Shown here piece by piece: positions 32,283-43,810 of a stretch of 64,000 nt of DNA; the stretch's first letter is position 1, and the number at the start of each line of letters is the position of its first letter. Both the position numbers and the translations under genes were made by a program. Source of the DNA: Antilocapra americana (taxonomy: Eukaryota > Chordata > Mammalia > Artiodactyla > Antilocapridae). The notes below the pieces were generated by a model. That model saw nothing but the letters and a program-made list of their open reading frames with translations. It did no database searches and had not been told where the DNA came from. The stretch is taken from the NCBI GenBank assembly GCA_007570785.1, contig ML660211.1, positions 479,352 through 543,351 of the forward strand, written 5' to 3'.

Positions 32283-32698
32283 ACCATACAGAGTTGGACC
32301 ATAAAGAGGGCTGAGTGCTGAAAAATTGATGTTTTTGAATTGTTGTCCTGGAGAAGACTCTAGAGAGTCCCTCAGCCTGCTAGGAGATCAAAACAGTCAA
32401 TCCTAAAGGAAATCAATCTTAAATATTCACTGGAAGGACTGATGATGAAGCTGAAGCTCCAATACTTTGACCGCCTGATGGGAAGAGCCAATTCATTGGA
32501 GCAGACCCCTGATGCTGGGAAAGATTGGAAGGCAAAAGGAGAAGAAGCTGGTGGAGGATGAGATGGTTCAATAGCATCACCAACACAATGGACATGAATT
32601 TGAGCAAAATCTGAGAGATAGGATAGGACAGAGGAGCCTGGCATGCTGCCGTCCATGAGGTTGTAAAGAGTCTGATGTGACTTAGTGACTGAACAGCA
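32283..32698 (+). repeat. Second BovB 3' end, directly behind the first
   Basis: Begins with 'AGAGTTGGACCATAAAGAGG' immediately after the tail of the preceding BovB, and repeats the same 3' segment ('GATGCTGGGAAAGATTGGAA', 'GATGAGATGGTTCAATAGCA') to 'TGACTTAGTGACTGAACAGC'. The two copies differ by many substitutions. Confidence 0.95.
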
Positions 32699-34465
32699 AA
32701 AACACTTAATAAATTAACTTTAATAAAACACAGATAACTGAAAGGGTTAGAAAATAGTTAAATTCAGGATCAATTTGGGTTTTACCCAACTTAAAAAATT
32801 CCAGTAAAGTAATTCTATGTATCAACTATGATGTACAAGGAAAATCCTATTCAAATACACATAGAAATATGCATGAACAAAAATACACAAAAAATACTTG
32901 TTAAAGAAAATTAACCTGAAATGTTTCATCACATTTGTAGTAAAATATTTTTAAAATATGATTTGGTATTTTTCTGTCTGTACAGATTTTTTTCTACTTC
33001 TGTTATGTTTGGTGGTATTGAAACCAAAATTGGAAAGAAATAACAAATTATCAGTAAATATCAATTCCATCATATCTACAGTTCCACTTTATCATTATGA
33101 TCATACTACTGTATCATGTAAAAATAACAAAAACGGATGAAATTATAAATTCAATAATAAAGAGAGACTACTTCAGTTGAGCTATTCAAAGTTAAATTGG
33201 TTAATGGACAAATCTCAGGTGCCCTGTTCTGTGTATTTTTTTTTCCTTTAGCTGGAACAAAAAGCTATTTAAGTTGCTTTCTAGATTACTGATTTCTTTT
33301 CCTTTGATGTATGTCTTTCTTGTTTGCACACCAAATGAATACTTTGTTTCAATTGCAATATATTTTCTACCATTTAGATTTGAATCTTTAAAATTAACTT
33401 TAATTTCTGCTAAAATAATGCATTTGTTCACTCATAGTATCCATATTTTCCATTGTCTCCTTCAACACTTTTGAATATTCATTTAAAGTCCTTATTTTAC
33501 AATTCCAAGTGCTCTGTTTCTCTATATTTGTTTCTGTTGATTCTTTTTCACTCATCCAATGGGTTCACTTGCTTCTCTGTATTTCTTATAGATTATTTGT
33601 ATTATATAGTACCCATTGTGTATGAAAGATCAGTAAAAGCAGAAGTAAATGACATTTGTGCCTAGAATGTTGCACACTGGGGCGATACAGTTGGGCATGG
33701 AAGTTCAGAAGTGTCTTGGTTGCAGTTTTAGATAGGTCCAGTTGACCATTTGTTTCAAAGTGTTGGGAGGATGCGGTGATCTTTCTTTCAGCAAAACAGA
33801 ACATGAACACTACTGAGACCCAGATCTCTTTAAGACTACACTCTAACCAGCAGTTTTCCAACTCTGGGGGTATTTATTCTATTTTACAGTTTACTTTCAT
33901 ATTTTTGCGTTCTTGCTCTGAAACCCTGCCCTGATCACTCCTGCCCTGGCTGCACTGACTTCCCAGACTCATCTTTGGAGGGTTACTGCAGCGCACTCGG
34001 TGAGGCTTCAGAGTGTCTCTGAGCAGTTCTGCCCTGTTGGGGCCATTGGGAGTTTCCTGCCATACGTGTGCTGAAGTTCTGAAGTGCTCTTCAGAAAACT
34101 TCTGCTTGTACTTGGGAAAACCCTGTGCAAACCAGGAGGGTGTGTCTCAGCCCCCTGTCCTGCTCCTAGCTCCGAGTTTGCCTCCCTCGCTCCTGGTGCA
34201 AGCCCACAGGGGCATGAATGGGTGAGTGCCAGCAGACTCACTTGGACCTGGGGATCCTTGTCATTTCAGCATGCATCATACACATGCTACCACTGGTTTG
34301 TAGAAAAATCAGCTTATTTTTCCTTATTTCTCTCTGTGGTAGATTTTTCCTTCTAGCATTCAAACACATGTGAACACAATCATGGGTCTCTGTCTTTTTA
34401 GTAAGGGATTGTATCTACCCAGAACTTTCTCTATGAGATCTTTGGGTCTTCAGCACTCCAAACTG
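32699..34465. other. Unassigned DNA with a GC-richer part
   Basis: 32699-33880 is AT-rich and may include an old antisense L1, but I cannot support that. 33900-34250 is GC-richer with several overlapping short ORFs on both strands (34008-34241, 34013-34225, 34084-34356); none is recognised. Confidence 0.4.
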
Positions 34466-34569
34466 TTTTTTTTTTTTTTTTCCTTAATTTTCTTTTTTTT
34501 AAATTTATTTATTTATTTTTTATTAGTTTTGCCATACAATGACATGTTATCGCCATGGGTTTACATATG
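34466..34569 (-). mobile_element. Very short young L1 insertion
   Basis: About 100 bases of antisense L1 3' end: a 16-base T run (34466-34481), T/A-rich tail, then 'TTAGTTTTGCCATACAATGA' and 'TCGCCATGGGTTTACATATG'. It is flanked by CTCCAAACTGTTTTT (34457-34471) and CTCCAACTGTTTTT (34570-34583), a target-site duplication with one deleted base. Confidence 0.88.
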
Positions 34570-37097
34570 CTCCAACTGTTTTTAAATACTATGATTTTGT
34601 AGCTTTTTCTGCTTGTTACATGCCCTAAATATAAGAAGATTTTTAAGTTTACTTATTTTTTTTTTTTTACTTTAACAAATGGAAGAGTAGCTATAGACAC
34701 TTAAAAAAAAAAAAAAAAAAAAAAAACCTCAATTTGAAGTTTGCTAAATTAAATGACCTCAAGATATAAATGTAGTTAAATAGACCGTAAGAATAAAAAT
34801 CAGAATTTCTGTAAGGATACTTAGCCAACACAAATTTATCAATCTTAACATTTTTACCCATTTAAACTACAAAACCAAGTTTACATTTTATCTATCCCTT
34901 CATTGTCTACTCAGAAGTGGCTATTAGATTGTCTTATTTTGTAAAATATTTAAAATGATCAAAAATTCATGGTCAGAAAAAAAGTTTATTATACTAGATG
35001 ACTGGAATTTAAACCTTTATTACCATGCTGATTATGATTATATCACAAATAGAATATTTAAAGTGCAAACTACTAAAATTTTTAGATCTAAATAATTTTC
35101 TGTTTTAGGATAAAAGCACACCTTTACAAAATTAACATTAATTATAATTTATTCCTATTAACTGATGTGCCAAGAATTGCATCTATTGTTTCATCTTTTC
35201 TCCAAGCTCTATCATATGAATTAGAACATACACTACAGTTTAAAGGAACTGGTGATAGACAATTATATTAAGCCCTTAGAGTCCAATAGCATTTAATAGC
35301 ATCCTTTTAAGCTTTTTAAGATAATGCCAGTCTCAGGTTTATAAAAAATATAAAGTAGTCTTCAGAACCGACATACAGAGGAGACCTCTCACCTTAGGGA
35401 ACAATTTAAATGAAGCTTAAATCACACCAGTTGACTTGAATATTCCCCAGAACATTGCATCTATTAATATGCAGAATCAGTCAGATTCATTCCAATCAGA
35501 GCAGATACTTTGAAGTGATTTTAAACTTTTTTTTTTTTAATTTAGGTGAGGAGAATATCAAGGACATGAATCCACTCTTGTGTCACATTACATGTCATGT
35601 GAGTAGAATAAATGTGCTCAGAGAGGATTGTTCAACACCAAGATACATCACAGCACTCATCACTTGGCTATCCAAAAACTGATGACTGGTAAATTCTCTT
35701 AAAAACATAGCTGCCAAATTAAAAAAAAAAAAAATACACTGCCCTAGGTAATTAGCATTCCCAGTGGAAATCAATGCTTCACTGTAGTCTTTATAGACTC
35801 ACATATTTATTTTACTTTTTAAGCGAAGAATTCTGAAGCAAAGAAATCCTGAAGAAACCCTGAAGTATTTAAACATTACTTTCAGAAGCTAAAAATCTCC
35901 AAAAGTAAAGAAAGCAAAGAATTAACCAGGAAAAACTTATCTTCATAGTTTCTATAAAATATATAGGGATATATATAGTGTTATATAGTATATATAATAT
36001 TATACATCATGATAGATAATGTTTATAAAAATTATGCACAACTATTTTAGAAATTTGAAAACTAACAGAGAAAAGTATCTATGACAAAAATCAAAAGCTA
36101 TCTTTATCATTCCTAAGATAATATTATTGTTTATATTTTATTTTCTTTCTGAGTTTTCTATGTAAAATGTAAATTAATATGATCATATATATATATAACT
36201 ATATCTCTGTGTATATCTGAAATGTATATATAATTTGTGCATATTTTCTCTCATATAGTGTAATCTTATGAGTATGATTCTATTAGTATGTCGTTCTTTT
36301 TCACAAAGGATTTTATTTGCTACATATTTTATCTTTTAACTATACCCTAATTTACTTTGTCCTATTTAGGCATAATTAAGTTATTTCCAATAACCTTGTT
36401 GAATATATATGAAAAATAAAACTTTATATTTTTAAAATGTACATCACATAAAACAACTGTTTTGTAAAATGTTTAGTTATATCTTTATTCTTTTATTGAG
36501 AAATATTATGGAAAGCAATTGAGCCAAAGCCAAACATGGTAGATATTTTAACACATATGTTAACCTATTTACAAATACATTTCCAGAAAGACAATAGCAA
36601 TTTGAAATCTGATGCAATATGAAGTTATATGACTCATTATACTTCTAACATTTATGTCATCACTTTTCAATGCTCACTAATTTGGTGGTTAAAAATAAAA
36701 GGATATCTCATAGATTCTCTGTTATCACAACAATGATATTTTAATGACTTATTTTCATTTCTTAATACTACCTACCTTTTTTGCTTGCACATGCTTCATA
36801 TTCCCTTGAACTGCTCAAGCCAAAACAATAACAACACTCAACTATTACACTTCACTACTGAAATATGATTAAAACCCTATCTACTTAGGTGTTCTCTTTT
36901 CTCATATCCTTGGTCTTTAAAAGACAACAGTGGGTTTATGTGATAAAAGAGTATATGTTAATGGAATGAGAAATATACAAGTTGATCCTTGCAAACCTGA
37001 AAGAAGAGGTTGGTACCACAAGGAAGATGTGCTGGTGTATTTGGCAGAGGAGCTGGGTGTGTCCAGCCTGTCCCTGAAGGCTCCCTGGTTTGGGATT
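34570..37097. other. Unassigned AT-rich DNA
   Basis: About 2.5 kb without a named repeat. It includes a T run near 34659-34671, a 24-base A run at 34703-34726, an A run near 35720, and AT-alternating stretches at 35958-36005 and 36185-36235. No coding-like ORF. Confidence 0.5.
34703..34726 (+). repeat. (A)24 tract
   Basis: An uninterrupted run of 24 A. It could be a retrotransposon tail, but no recognisable element precedes it. Confidence 0.9.
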
Positions 37098-37641
37098 AGG
37101 CTCCCCTTGCGGCTCAGCTGGTAAAGAAGCTAATGGAAATGCGGGAGAGCTGGGTTTACTCCCTGGGTTGGGAAGATCCCCTGCAGAGGGAAATGGCTAC
37201 CCACTCCAGTATTGTGACCTGGAGAATTCCAAGAAGTTGCAATATATGCTTATTTGTTTTAAAACATGTACCATCAAACTCTCTCTAGATTTAAAATGCT
37301 GTTAAGTATGACACTTTTGAGGAGAGAGTGGGCTCAGAATTTAGGAAGGATATGGTAGGCCAAGTATGCTAAGTGTATATTAAATTTTCTAATTTTACAC
37401 CTAAGATAAGGAGATGTGGTCACTGAAAAATAAACATATATGTAGGACTTAATGTACTCTAATGTACTCTTGCTTTGTCAAGCAGTTTGCTATAGTTTTT
37501 AAGATCATAATGTTACTCTAACTCTGAAAATTGATGTAATCTGGTAGTGATGTATTAGTTCAAATAAAGGCATTTACATAATTAGTCTCTTCACAAAAAA
37601 AAAAAAAGAGTTAGACAGGACTGAGTGACTTTCACTTTCAC
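37098..37641 (+). mobile_element. Bov-tA SINE split by an insertion
   Basis: 37098-37231 has the head ('GCTCCCCTTGCGGCTCAGCT') and body to 'GACCTGGAGAATTCC'. 37608-37641 has the SINE 3' end ('GAGTTAGACAGGACTGAGTG' and the TTTCAC-repeat tail). Between them lie about 376 unrelated bases ending in poly(A). About 40 bases of the SINE between 'GAATTCC' and 'AGAGTT' are missing. Confidence 0.85.
37232..37607 (+). pseudogene. Candidate retrocopy of an mRNA 3' end, unidentified source
   Basis: The sequence between the SINE halves has no repeat motif I recognise. It ends with AATAAA (37563-37568), then 26 bases, then 13 A (37595-37607): the layout of a polyadenylated transcript. There is no long ORF, so it would be a 5'-truncated copy of a 3' UTR. 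A poor possible target-site duplication is AAGAAGTT at 37231-37238 against AAGAGTTA at 37606-37613. Alternatively it could be a little-known A-tailed repeat. The source gene is not recognised. Confidence 0.5.
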
Positions 37642-37969
37642 TTTGCTCTCTTGAGTCTCAGATTCCTTGTAAATGAAATGGTTATATATGATCTATTTCT
37701 CTAGGAAGGAAAGTGCAATGACTTAGTAAGACTCAACTGTAACAGTTTTTATCAAGTGAAAAAGAAAAAAATCTACCAGTGTATTTTATTAGCATGCTAC
37801 TTATGGAGATTTCTTTGCATTTGTATTCGTCTGTACTTGTAAACACCTTCAGAGTACAAAATGGATGATTCCAAAAGTGATTAATATAGGCCTTTAGAGA
37901 GAGCATATTTTGTAGACACTGCCCTCAAATCATAGCACTGCAACAGATTAAATAAATACACATATATCC
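37642..37969. other. Unassigned AT-rich DNA
   Basis: No repeat or ORF of note. Confidence 0.5.
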
Positions 37970-38600
37970 TACTGAGATAGTCAATTCCTAGGCAGATTGA
38001 TAAGAAGTCCAGGGTCCCCAAGGAGAAGAAAGGGGTCTGGGGCTCTTGGAGATAGGGGCCTGGAATTCTCAAGGAGAAGAGGACAAAAGATTTTTTTTTT
38101 TTCCTCTACATTCCTTAGTCTTAGTCAATTACACAACTCAGTTTAAACTCTGTACTAGGGATTATACAACAATGTATCTTGCTTGAGGACAGTTTCTCCT
38201 TCCTGAAAACCTTCTTCTGACTAATCCTGATATTTTAGAATATATATTATGGGAGTGGGTCTGGAGGATGTTTCTATTGTTAAATTCTAATCTTGTTATC
38301 CTAAAATGTAAATTATGGGAGAAGGTCTGATAAAATTGTCACAAACTTGAGACATTCTTTTGATTCATTGTAATAACTAATTAAAAGGTATATAACTCCA
38401 TTGCTAACACTAGCAAGCGGGTACTTTTTCTGCCCCCTTCTAATGTCTATGTCAGAAGCTTTCTCTATCCCTTTTATACTTTAATAAACTCTATTGCACA
38501 AAGCTCTGAGCAATCAAGCCTCATCTCTGGCCCTGGATCGAATTCTTCTCTTCCGGAGGCCAAGAATCCTGGCATCTTTTCTCGGACAACTTTTCACTAC
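37970..38600 (+). mobile_element. Ruminant class II ERV solo LTR (BTLTR1-like)
   Basis: U3 contains the repeated motif CTCAAGGAGAAG / CCAAGGAGAAG and 'GGGGCTCTTGGAGATAGGGG'. A TATA box (TATATAA, 38389-38395) and a polyadenylation signal (AATAAA, 38483-38488) lie 88 bases apart. R/U5 shows 'GCTCTGAGCAATCAAGCCTC' and 'CGGAGGCCAAGAATCC'. I see no internal retroviral genes nearby, so it is a solo LTR left by recombination. The 5' edge is uncertain by about 20 bases. The name is by recognition only. Confidence 0.82.
38389..38395 (+). promoter_or_regulatory. TATA box of the LTR promoter
   Basis: TATATAA in the U3 region. Whether the promoter still works cannot be told from sequence. Confidence 0.5.
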
Positions 38601-39049
38601 TGGTTCTGTTTTTCTGGAGAACCCTAATACATAAACAATATATTAATATGTATATATGTGAAAGTATATTTAATGTAGAAATTCAATATTAAGTCACCTT
38701 TTATTCTAATATTATATATTATACATTCTGACTATATCACATAATATTATTTCACCATAATAATGATGTTTACTGATTTAGAAATTATTCTTGGATTTAA
38801 CTTCCATTAAAATCACATATATCATTTCCATGCAATGACATAAAACAATTTCAGAGTAATTGCTAAGCAAAATTCTTTTTCTCATCATATAATCATAACA
38901 TTTGGTAATTTATAAAATCACCACAAGGTCTAAAATAAACCACAATGTTTAGATAATGAGAATATGAATTTTCTGTCTTATAGAACTGATGCCATGCATA
39001 TTTTCTAAATCAGCTATAACTAAAATTAGAAAATAATCATTTATATATC
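38601..39049. other. Unassigned AT-rich DNA
   Basis: A short string 'TGGTTCTGTTTTTCTGGAGA' at 38601-38620 resembles a common mammalian LTR/repeat edge, probably the sequence into which the solo LTR inserted. The remainder shows nothing. Confidence 0.4.
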
Positions 39050-39452
39050 TTGTTGTTGTTGTTGTTCAGTTGCCCAGTCATGTCTGACTCTTTGTGATCC
39101 CATGGACAGCAGCACACCAGGCCTCCCTGTCCCTCACCGTCTCCTGGAGTTTACCCAAGTTCATGTTCATTGCTTTGGTGATGCTGTCCCACCATCTTGT
39201 CCTCTGATGCTCTCTTCTTCTGCACTCAATCCTTCCCAGCATCAGGGACTTTTCCAATGAGTCTCCTGTTTGCAAGAGATGACCAAAATACTGGAGCCTC
39301 AGCTTCAGCATGAGTCCTTCCAGTGAATATTCAGGGTTGATCTTCCTTAAGATTGACTGGCTTAACTTCCTTGCTGTCTAGGGTTTGACTTCCTTACTGT
39401 CCAGGGGATTTTCAAGAGTCTTCTTCAGCACCACAGTTTGAAGGCATTTTGC
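39050..39452 (-). repeat. BovB LINE, 3' end
   Basis: Antisense. It begins with the (TTG)n tail (39050-39064), then 'CAGTCATGTCTGACTCTTTG', 'CTTCCCAGCATCAGGGACTT' and 'TTCAAGAGTCTTCTTCAGCA'. The stretch 39358-39415 contains an imperfect local duplication (two versions of TTGACTTCCTTACTGTC). 5' truncated. Confidence 0.95.
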
Positions 39453-39889
39453 CTTCCTTTTACTTGAATATACCATTAAGTGGCTTCTTATCTTGTTATA
39501 GTTTTATAGTTATCCACTGTTTACCTGAATTACTTTTCATTAGGTGACAAAACAATACTAGAAACTTGGGCTTCTATTGCAGACTTCCATTTATGAACTA
39601 AATTCCTATGATTTGTAGATAGAATTAAAAATATGGAAATACAAAGAATGTAACTAGAAAATATGAAGCATCTTAGGAAGACAAAAATCAGACAAGATTT
39701 TACTGAGGACACTCAAATTTCATTTAGAATATCCTGCTGTAGAAGTGGGGCATGTCCACAGGCTTACCTACTTCCAGACATGGAGACCCTGGGGACCCTA
39801 AAACAACAAGAACATCCATCTCCAGAGAGGGGCTCATAACCTAATTGTGGATATAGAGCAGCAATACTCCAGGATATGGCGACCTCTAA
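39453..39889. other. Unassigned DNA
   Basis: No repeat named. 39750-39850 is GC-richer ('GACATGGAGACCCTGGGGAC'). Confidence 0.45.
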
Positions 39890-40101
39890 GTGATTCCCCG
39901 GTGGCATCAGTGGTAAAGAATCCATTTGCCAATGCAGGAGACACAAGAGATAACGGTTTAATCCTCGAATCAGGAGATCCCCTAGAATATGAAATGGCAA
40001 CCTACTCCAGTATTCTTGCCTGGAAAATTCCGTGGAGAGAGGAGCCTGGTGGGTCACAGCCCACGGGGTTGCAAAGAGTTGGACACGACTGAGTGCTTAT
40101 G
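39890..40101 (+). mobile_element. Bov-tA SINE, full length
   Basis: Degenerate head 'GTGATTCCCCGGTGGCATCA', body 'GAAATGGCAACCTACTCCAG', 3' end 'GCAAAGAGTTGGACACGACT'. The ORFs on either strand are SINE translations. Confidence 0.94.
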
Positions 40102-40663
40102 ATGTACACGCACAAGATGGATGGGGGGCACCGACTTCCAAATTTCTCTTGGCCATGTAAACTCCTTCATGACACAACCAAGCTCTCCTCCACCTGAAAA
40201 ATCCTGGTTTTACTTCAAATGCTCTAATTTTAAATTGTGGAATGATGAAGCAATTCCTTTCCAGGTAATACATCAACCTCAGCCATAGACATTGGTTGAA
40301 TCAGTATTAGGAACACTCTAGGATAGTGCTGAAAACTATTTGTTCTATTTCTTCCAGAGATCACATATTTATGTCACAGATAAGTTCATCATTCATATTT
40401 TGTTTATTTTTTTTTAAGATGAAGTATGCAAAGTGTAAAGAGAGTCTATTGTCTCTTTTATCCCTTTGAGATTTTAGTTATATTTGGATTCATAATGAGC
40501 AGTATGATTTGAAAAGAGGAGGGGGCGGAATGTCAAGAGACTATGTCCTAGTAATTACTAACATTTCACATCCTCCATCATGAGGATAATGTCTGACTGC
40601 CAAACACAGAGATGCTGCCACTGCAATTACAGCTATTTCCTTTTTCATTTAAAAATATTATGC
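40102..40663. other. Unassigned DNA
   Basis: No named repeat or coding-like ORF. Confidence 0.5.
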
Positions 40664-40790
40664 AGGAGGGAGGGTCAGGATGGGAAACACATGTATACCC
40701 ATAGCTGGTACATGTGAATGTATGGTAAAAACCACCCCAATATTGTAAAGTAATTAGCTTCCAATTAAAATAAATTGAAAAAAATTACAT
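40664..40790 (+). mobile_element. Young L1, 3' UTR only
   Basis: Sense L1 3' end: 'GGGAGGGTCAGGATGGGAAA', 'CACCCCAATATTGTAAAGTA', 'AGCTTCCAATTAAAATAAAT' and a short A-rich tail. About 125 bases survive because of 5' truncation. Confidence 0.9.
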
Positions 40791-40989
40791 GTACCTTATT
40801 TTCTTTTTTCTATTTTTGTGTGTGTGATTCAAATACTGTTAGTGAGGGAATCCTGAAAAGATATGCTTCCTTCTCTAATACACTGTCCAAATATCTGCTG
40901 GACCAGTTTGAGCTGTCAGAGCTAGCAGAGGTCTGGGGATGCTTCAATGTAAAATCCTTTGGGTCATTTAAATAGACTAATTTCTATAT

Positions 40990-42752
40990 ATTCCTAAGTG
41001 AACAATGCAAAGAAATAGAGAAAAACAATAAAATGGGAAAAACTAGAGACCTTTAAAGAAAATTAGAGATACCAAGGGAACATTTCACGCAAAGATGGGC
41101 ACAATAAAGGAAAGAAATGGTGTGGATCTAATGGAAGCAGAAGATATTAAGAAGAGGTGGTAAGAATACACAGAAGAATGATACAAAAAAGATTTCAATG
41201 ACCATGATGGTGTGATCACCTACCCAGAGCCAGACATTCTGGAATGTGAAGTCGAATGAGCCTTAGGAAGCATTACTACAAACAAAGCTAGTGGAGGTGA
41301 TGGAATTCCAGCTGAGCTATTGCAAGTCCTAAAAGATGATGCTGTCAAAGTGTTGTACTCAATATGTCAGCAAATTTGGAAAACTCAGCAGAGGCCACAG
41401 GACTGGAAAAGATCACCTTTCATTCCAATCCCAAAGCAGGGTAATGCAACACAATGTTCAAATTACCTCACAGCTGCAGTCATTTCACATGCTAGCAAAG
41501 CATGCTCAAAATTCTCCTAGCTAGGCTTCAACACTACATGAACTAAGAACTTCCAGACGCTCAAGCTGGATTTAGAAAAGGCAGAGGAACCAGAGACCAA
41601 ATTGCCAGTATCCACTGGATCATAGAAAAAGCAAAATAATTCCAGAAAAAAAAAATCTAGTTTGGCTTCATTGACTATGCTAAATCTTTTGATTATGTGG
41701 ATCACAACAAATTGTGGAAAAATCTTCAAGAGATGGGAATACCACACCATCTTACCTGCTTTCTGTAAAACCTGTATACAGGTCAAGAAGCAATGGTTAG
41801 ACCCAGATATGGAACAACAGACTGGTTCCAAATTGAGAAAGGAGCATCAAGGCTAAAAACTGTCCCCCTTCTTATATAACTTATATGCAGCATGCATCAT
41901 GACATATGCCAAGCTGGATGAAGCAAAAGCTGGAATCAAGACTGCTGGGAGAAATAGCAATAACCTCAGATATGTAGATGACACCACCCTAATGACAGAA
42001 AGCAAAGAAGAACTAAAGAATCTCTTGATGAAAGTGAAAGAGGAGCGTGAATGAGCTGGCTTAAAACTCACCATTCAAAAAAGGAAGATCATGGCATCTG
42101 GTCCCATCGCTTCACAGCAAATAAATGGGGGAACAATAGGAACAGTGACAGACTTTATTTTCTTGGGCTCCAAAATCACTGTGGATGGTGACTACAGCCA
42201 TGAAATTAAAATATGCTTGCTCCTCGGAAGAAAAACAATGACAAATAAAGACTGTGTATTAAAAACTAAAGATGTTCCTTTCCCAACAAAGGTCCATATA
42301 GTCAAAGTTTTGCTTTTTCCAGTAGTCATGTATGGATATAAAAGTTGAACCATAAAGAAGGCTGAGCACCAAAGAACTGATTCTTTTGAACTGTGGTGTT
42401 AGCAAAGACTCTGAGAGTCCCTTCAACCACAGGGAGATCAAACCAGTCAATTCTAAAGGAAATCAACCCTGGATATTCATTGGAGGGCCTGATGCTAAAG
42501 CTGAAGCTCCAATACTTTGGTCACCTGATGTGAAGAGCTGACTCATTGGAAAATACCCTGATGCTGGGAAAGATTGAAGGCAAGAGAAGGGAATGACAGA
42601 AGATGAGATTGTTGGATGGCATCATCAATTCAATGGACATGAGTTTGGGCAAGCTCCAGGAAATAGTGAAGGACAGGGAAGCCTAGTATGCTGCAGTTCA
42701 TGGGGTCACAATATTAGAAAAGACTGAGTAACTGAACAAGAACAACAACTTC
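40990..42752 (+). repeat. BovB LINE, 3' half with RT region
   Basis: From 'GAACAATGCAAAGAAATAGA' to 'AACAAGAACAACAACTT'. It covers the RT and C-terminal parts of the ORF. Motif A reads IDYAKSFDYVDH (near 41670-41705) and motif C reads YVDD (41971-41982), so the metal-binding aspartates are still encoded. Frameshifts and stops (for example near 41518 and 42052) break the frame, and the endonuclease is absent. Confidence 0.96.
41230..42350 (+). pseudogene. BovB RT remnant with conserved catalytic motifs
   Basis: Frame pieces read VLKDDAVKVLYSICQQIW, WKRSPFIPIPKQGNATQ (41320-41520), FGFIDYAKSFDYVDH, NLRYVDDTTLMTESKEEL and, at 42091-42348, ITVDGDYSHEIKICLLLGR. Catalytic residues are kept but the pieces are in different frames; no complete protein can be made. 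Confidence 0.9.
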
Positions 42753-42869
42753 TATATTCCAGGCTTCAGGGTGTTAAACAAATTCTCTTTACATATGAGT
42801 TTCCATGGTAATAGTAATTTCTATAATGGACAAGATGTTTTAGTGGGTGGTGGTTTCTTCTTATTTCAT

Positions 42870-43095
42870 TTATTTTTTTAACTTTTTGTATTAGAATAAA
42901 GTTGATTAACAACTTTATCTTAGTTTCAGATCTGGAGCAAAGTGATTCAGTTATACATACACATGTATCTTATTATTTTTCAAATTCTTCTCCTATTTAT
43001 ACTTTCCATAATATTGAATAGAGGTCCCTGTGTTATACTGCAGGCTCTTGTTGATTATATTTTAAATATAGCAGTGTGTACATGTCAATATTTTT
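42870..43095 (-). repeat. Older artiodactyl L1, 3' UTR
   Basis: Antisense L1 end: 'TTTTTGTATTAGAATAAAGT', 'GCAAAGTGATTCAGTTATAC', 'CAGGCTCTTGTTGATTATAT' and 'AATATAGCAGTGTGTACATG'. No ORF2 sequence attached. Confidence 0.85.
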
Positions 43096-43344
43096 TTCTA
43101 TATCCTAGGATGTGACAGGTATTTAACATATGGAATATATTCAAATAACATCATTGAATTAATTAATTCATCCACTGTTTTTGACTGAGTGAAAAATAAA
43201 TGAACAAGTTCACTTCTCTCGCAAGCATATTTTATTTTTTCTTAGTGGAATGTTTATACAGTTCAGCAAAGATTGCTGGATAGGAAATGCAGTTAATCTA
43301 GAATCCCACTCACAGGCAAGTAGACTAAAAAGCAGAGAAAGTAT

Positions 43345-43810
43345 GGGTTAATTTCCTGTGGCTGCAATCATAAATTACCACAACGTTTGAGGCTTAAAAC
43401 ATCAGAATTTTATTATCATATGATTCTAGAGGTCAGAAGTTTGAAATTAGGATCACTAGGCTGGAACCAAAGTGTTGGTAGACCCACCCTTCTTCCAAAG
43501 CTCAAGATAAGTATCGTTTCTTATTTCTTCAGCTTTGATGACTGCTAGCTATGTTTGGATGAATGGCCAGATCATGCCAATTTATGAGTTCTTGGTCCCA
43601 TTGCCTTCTTTTCTAGTTTTCAAGGTGTCCCCCAATCCTTCTTAGCTCTCACTAGTAACACCTTCAGTGTTCATGTTTTTACGAAAAATCTGTATGAGGC
43701 AATCTAGGGTTTTCTATCATGTGCCTCCAAATTTTCTAGCTCATACCCATTACCAAATTCCAAATCCACTTCCACGTGTTTAAGTATTTGTTATAGCAGC
43801 ACTTCATTTT
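43345..43810 (-). mobile_element. MLT1-like MaLR LTR fragment
   Basis: Antisense pattern of an MLT1-type LTR end: 'TTAATTTCCTGTGGCTGCAA', 'CATAAATTACCACAACGTTT', 'GAGGCTTAAAACATCAGAAT' and 'TCTAGAGGTCAGAAGTTTGA'. The distal part (43740-43810) resembles associated ERV sequence but is uncertain. Confidence 0.55.
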
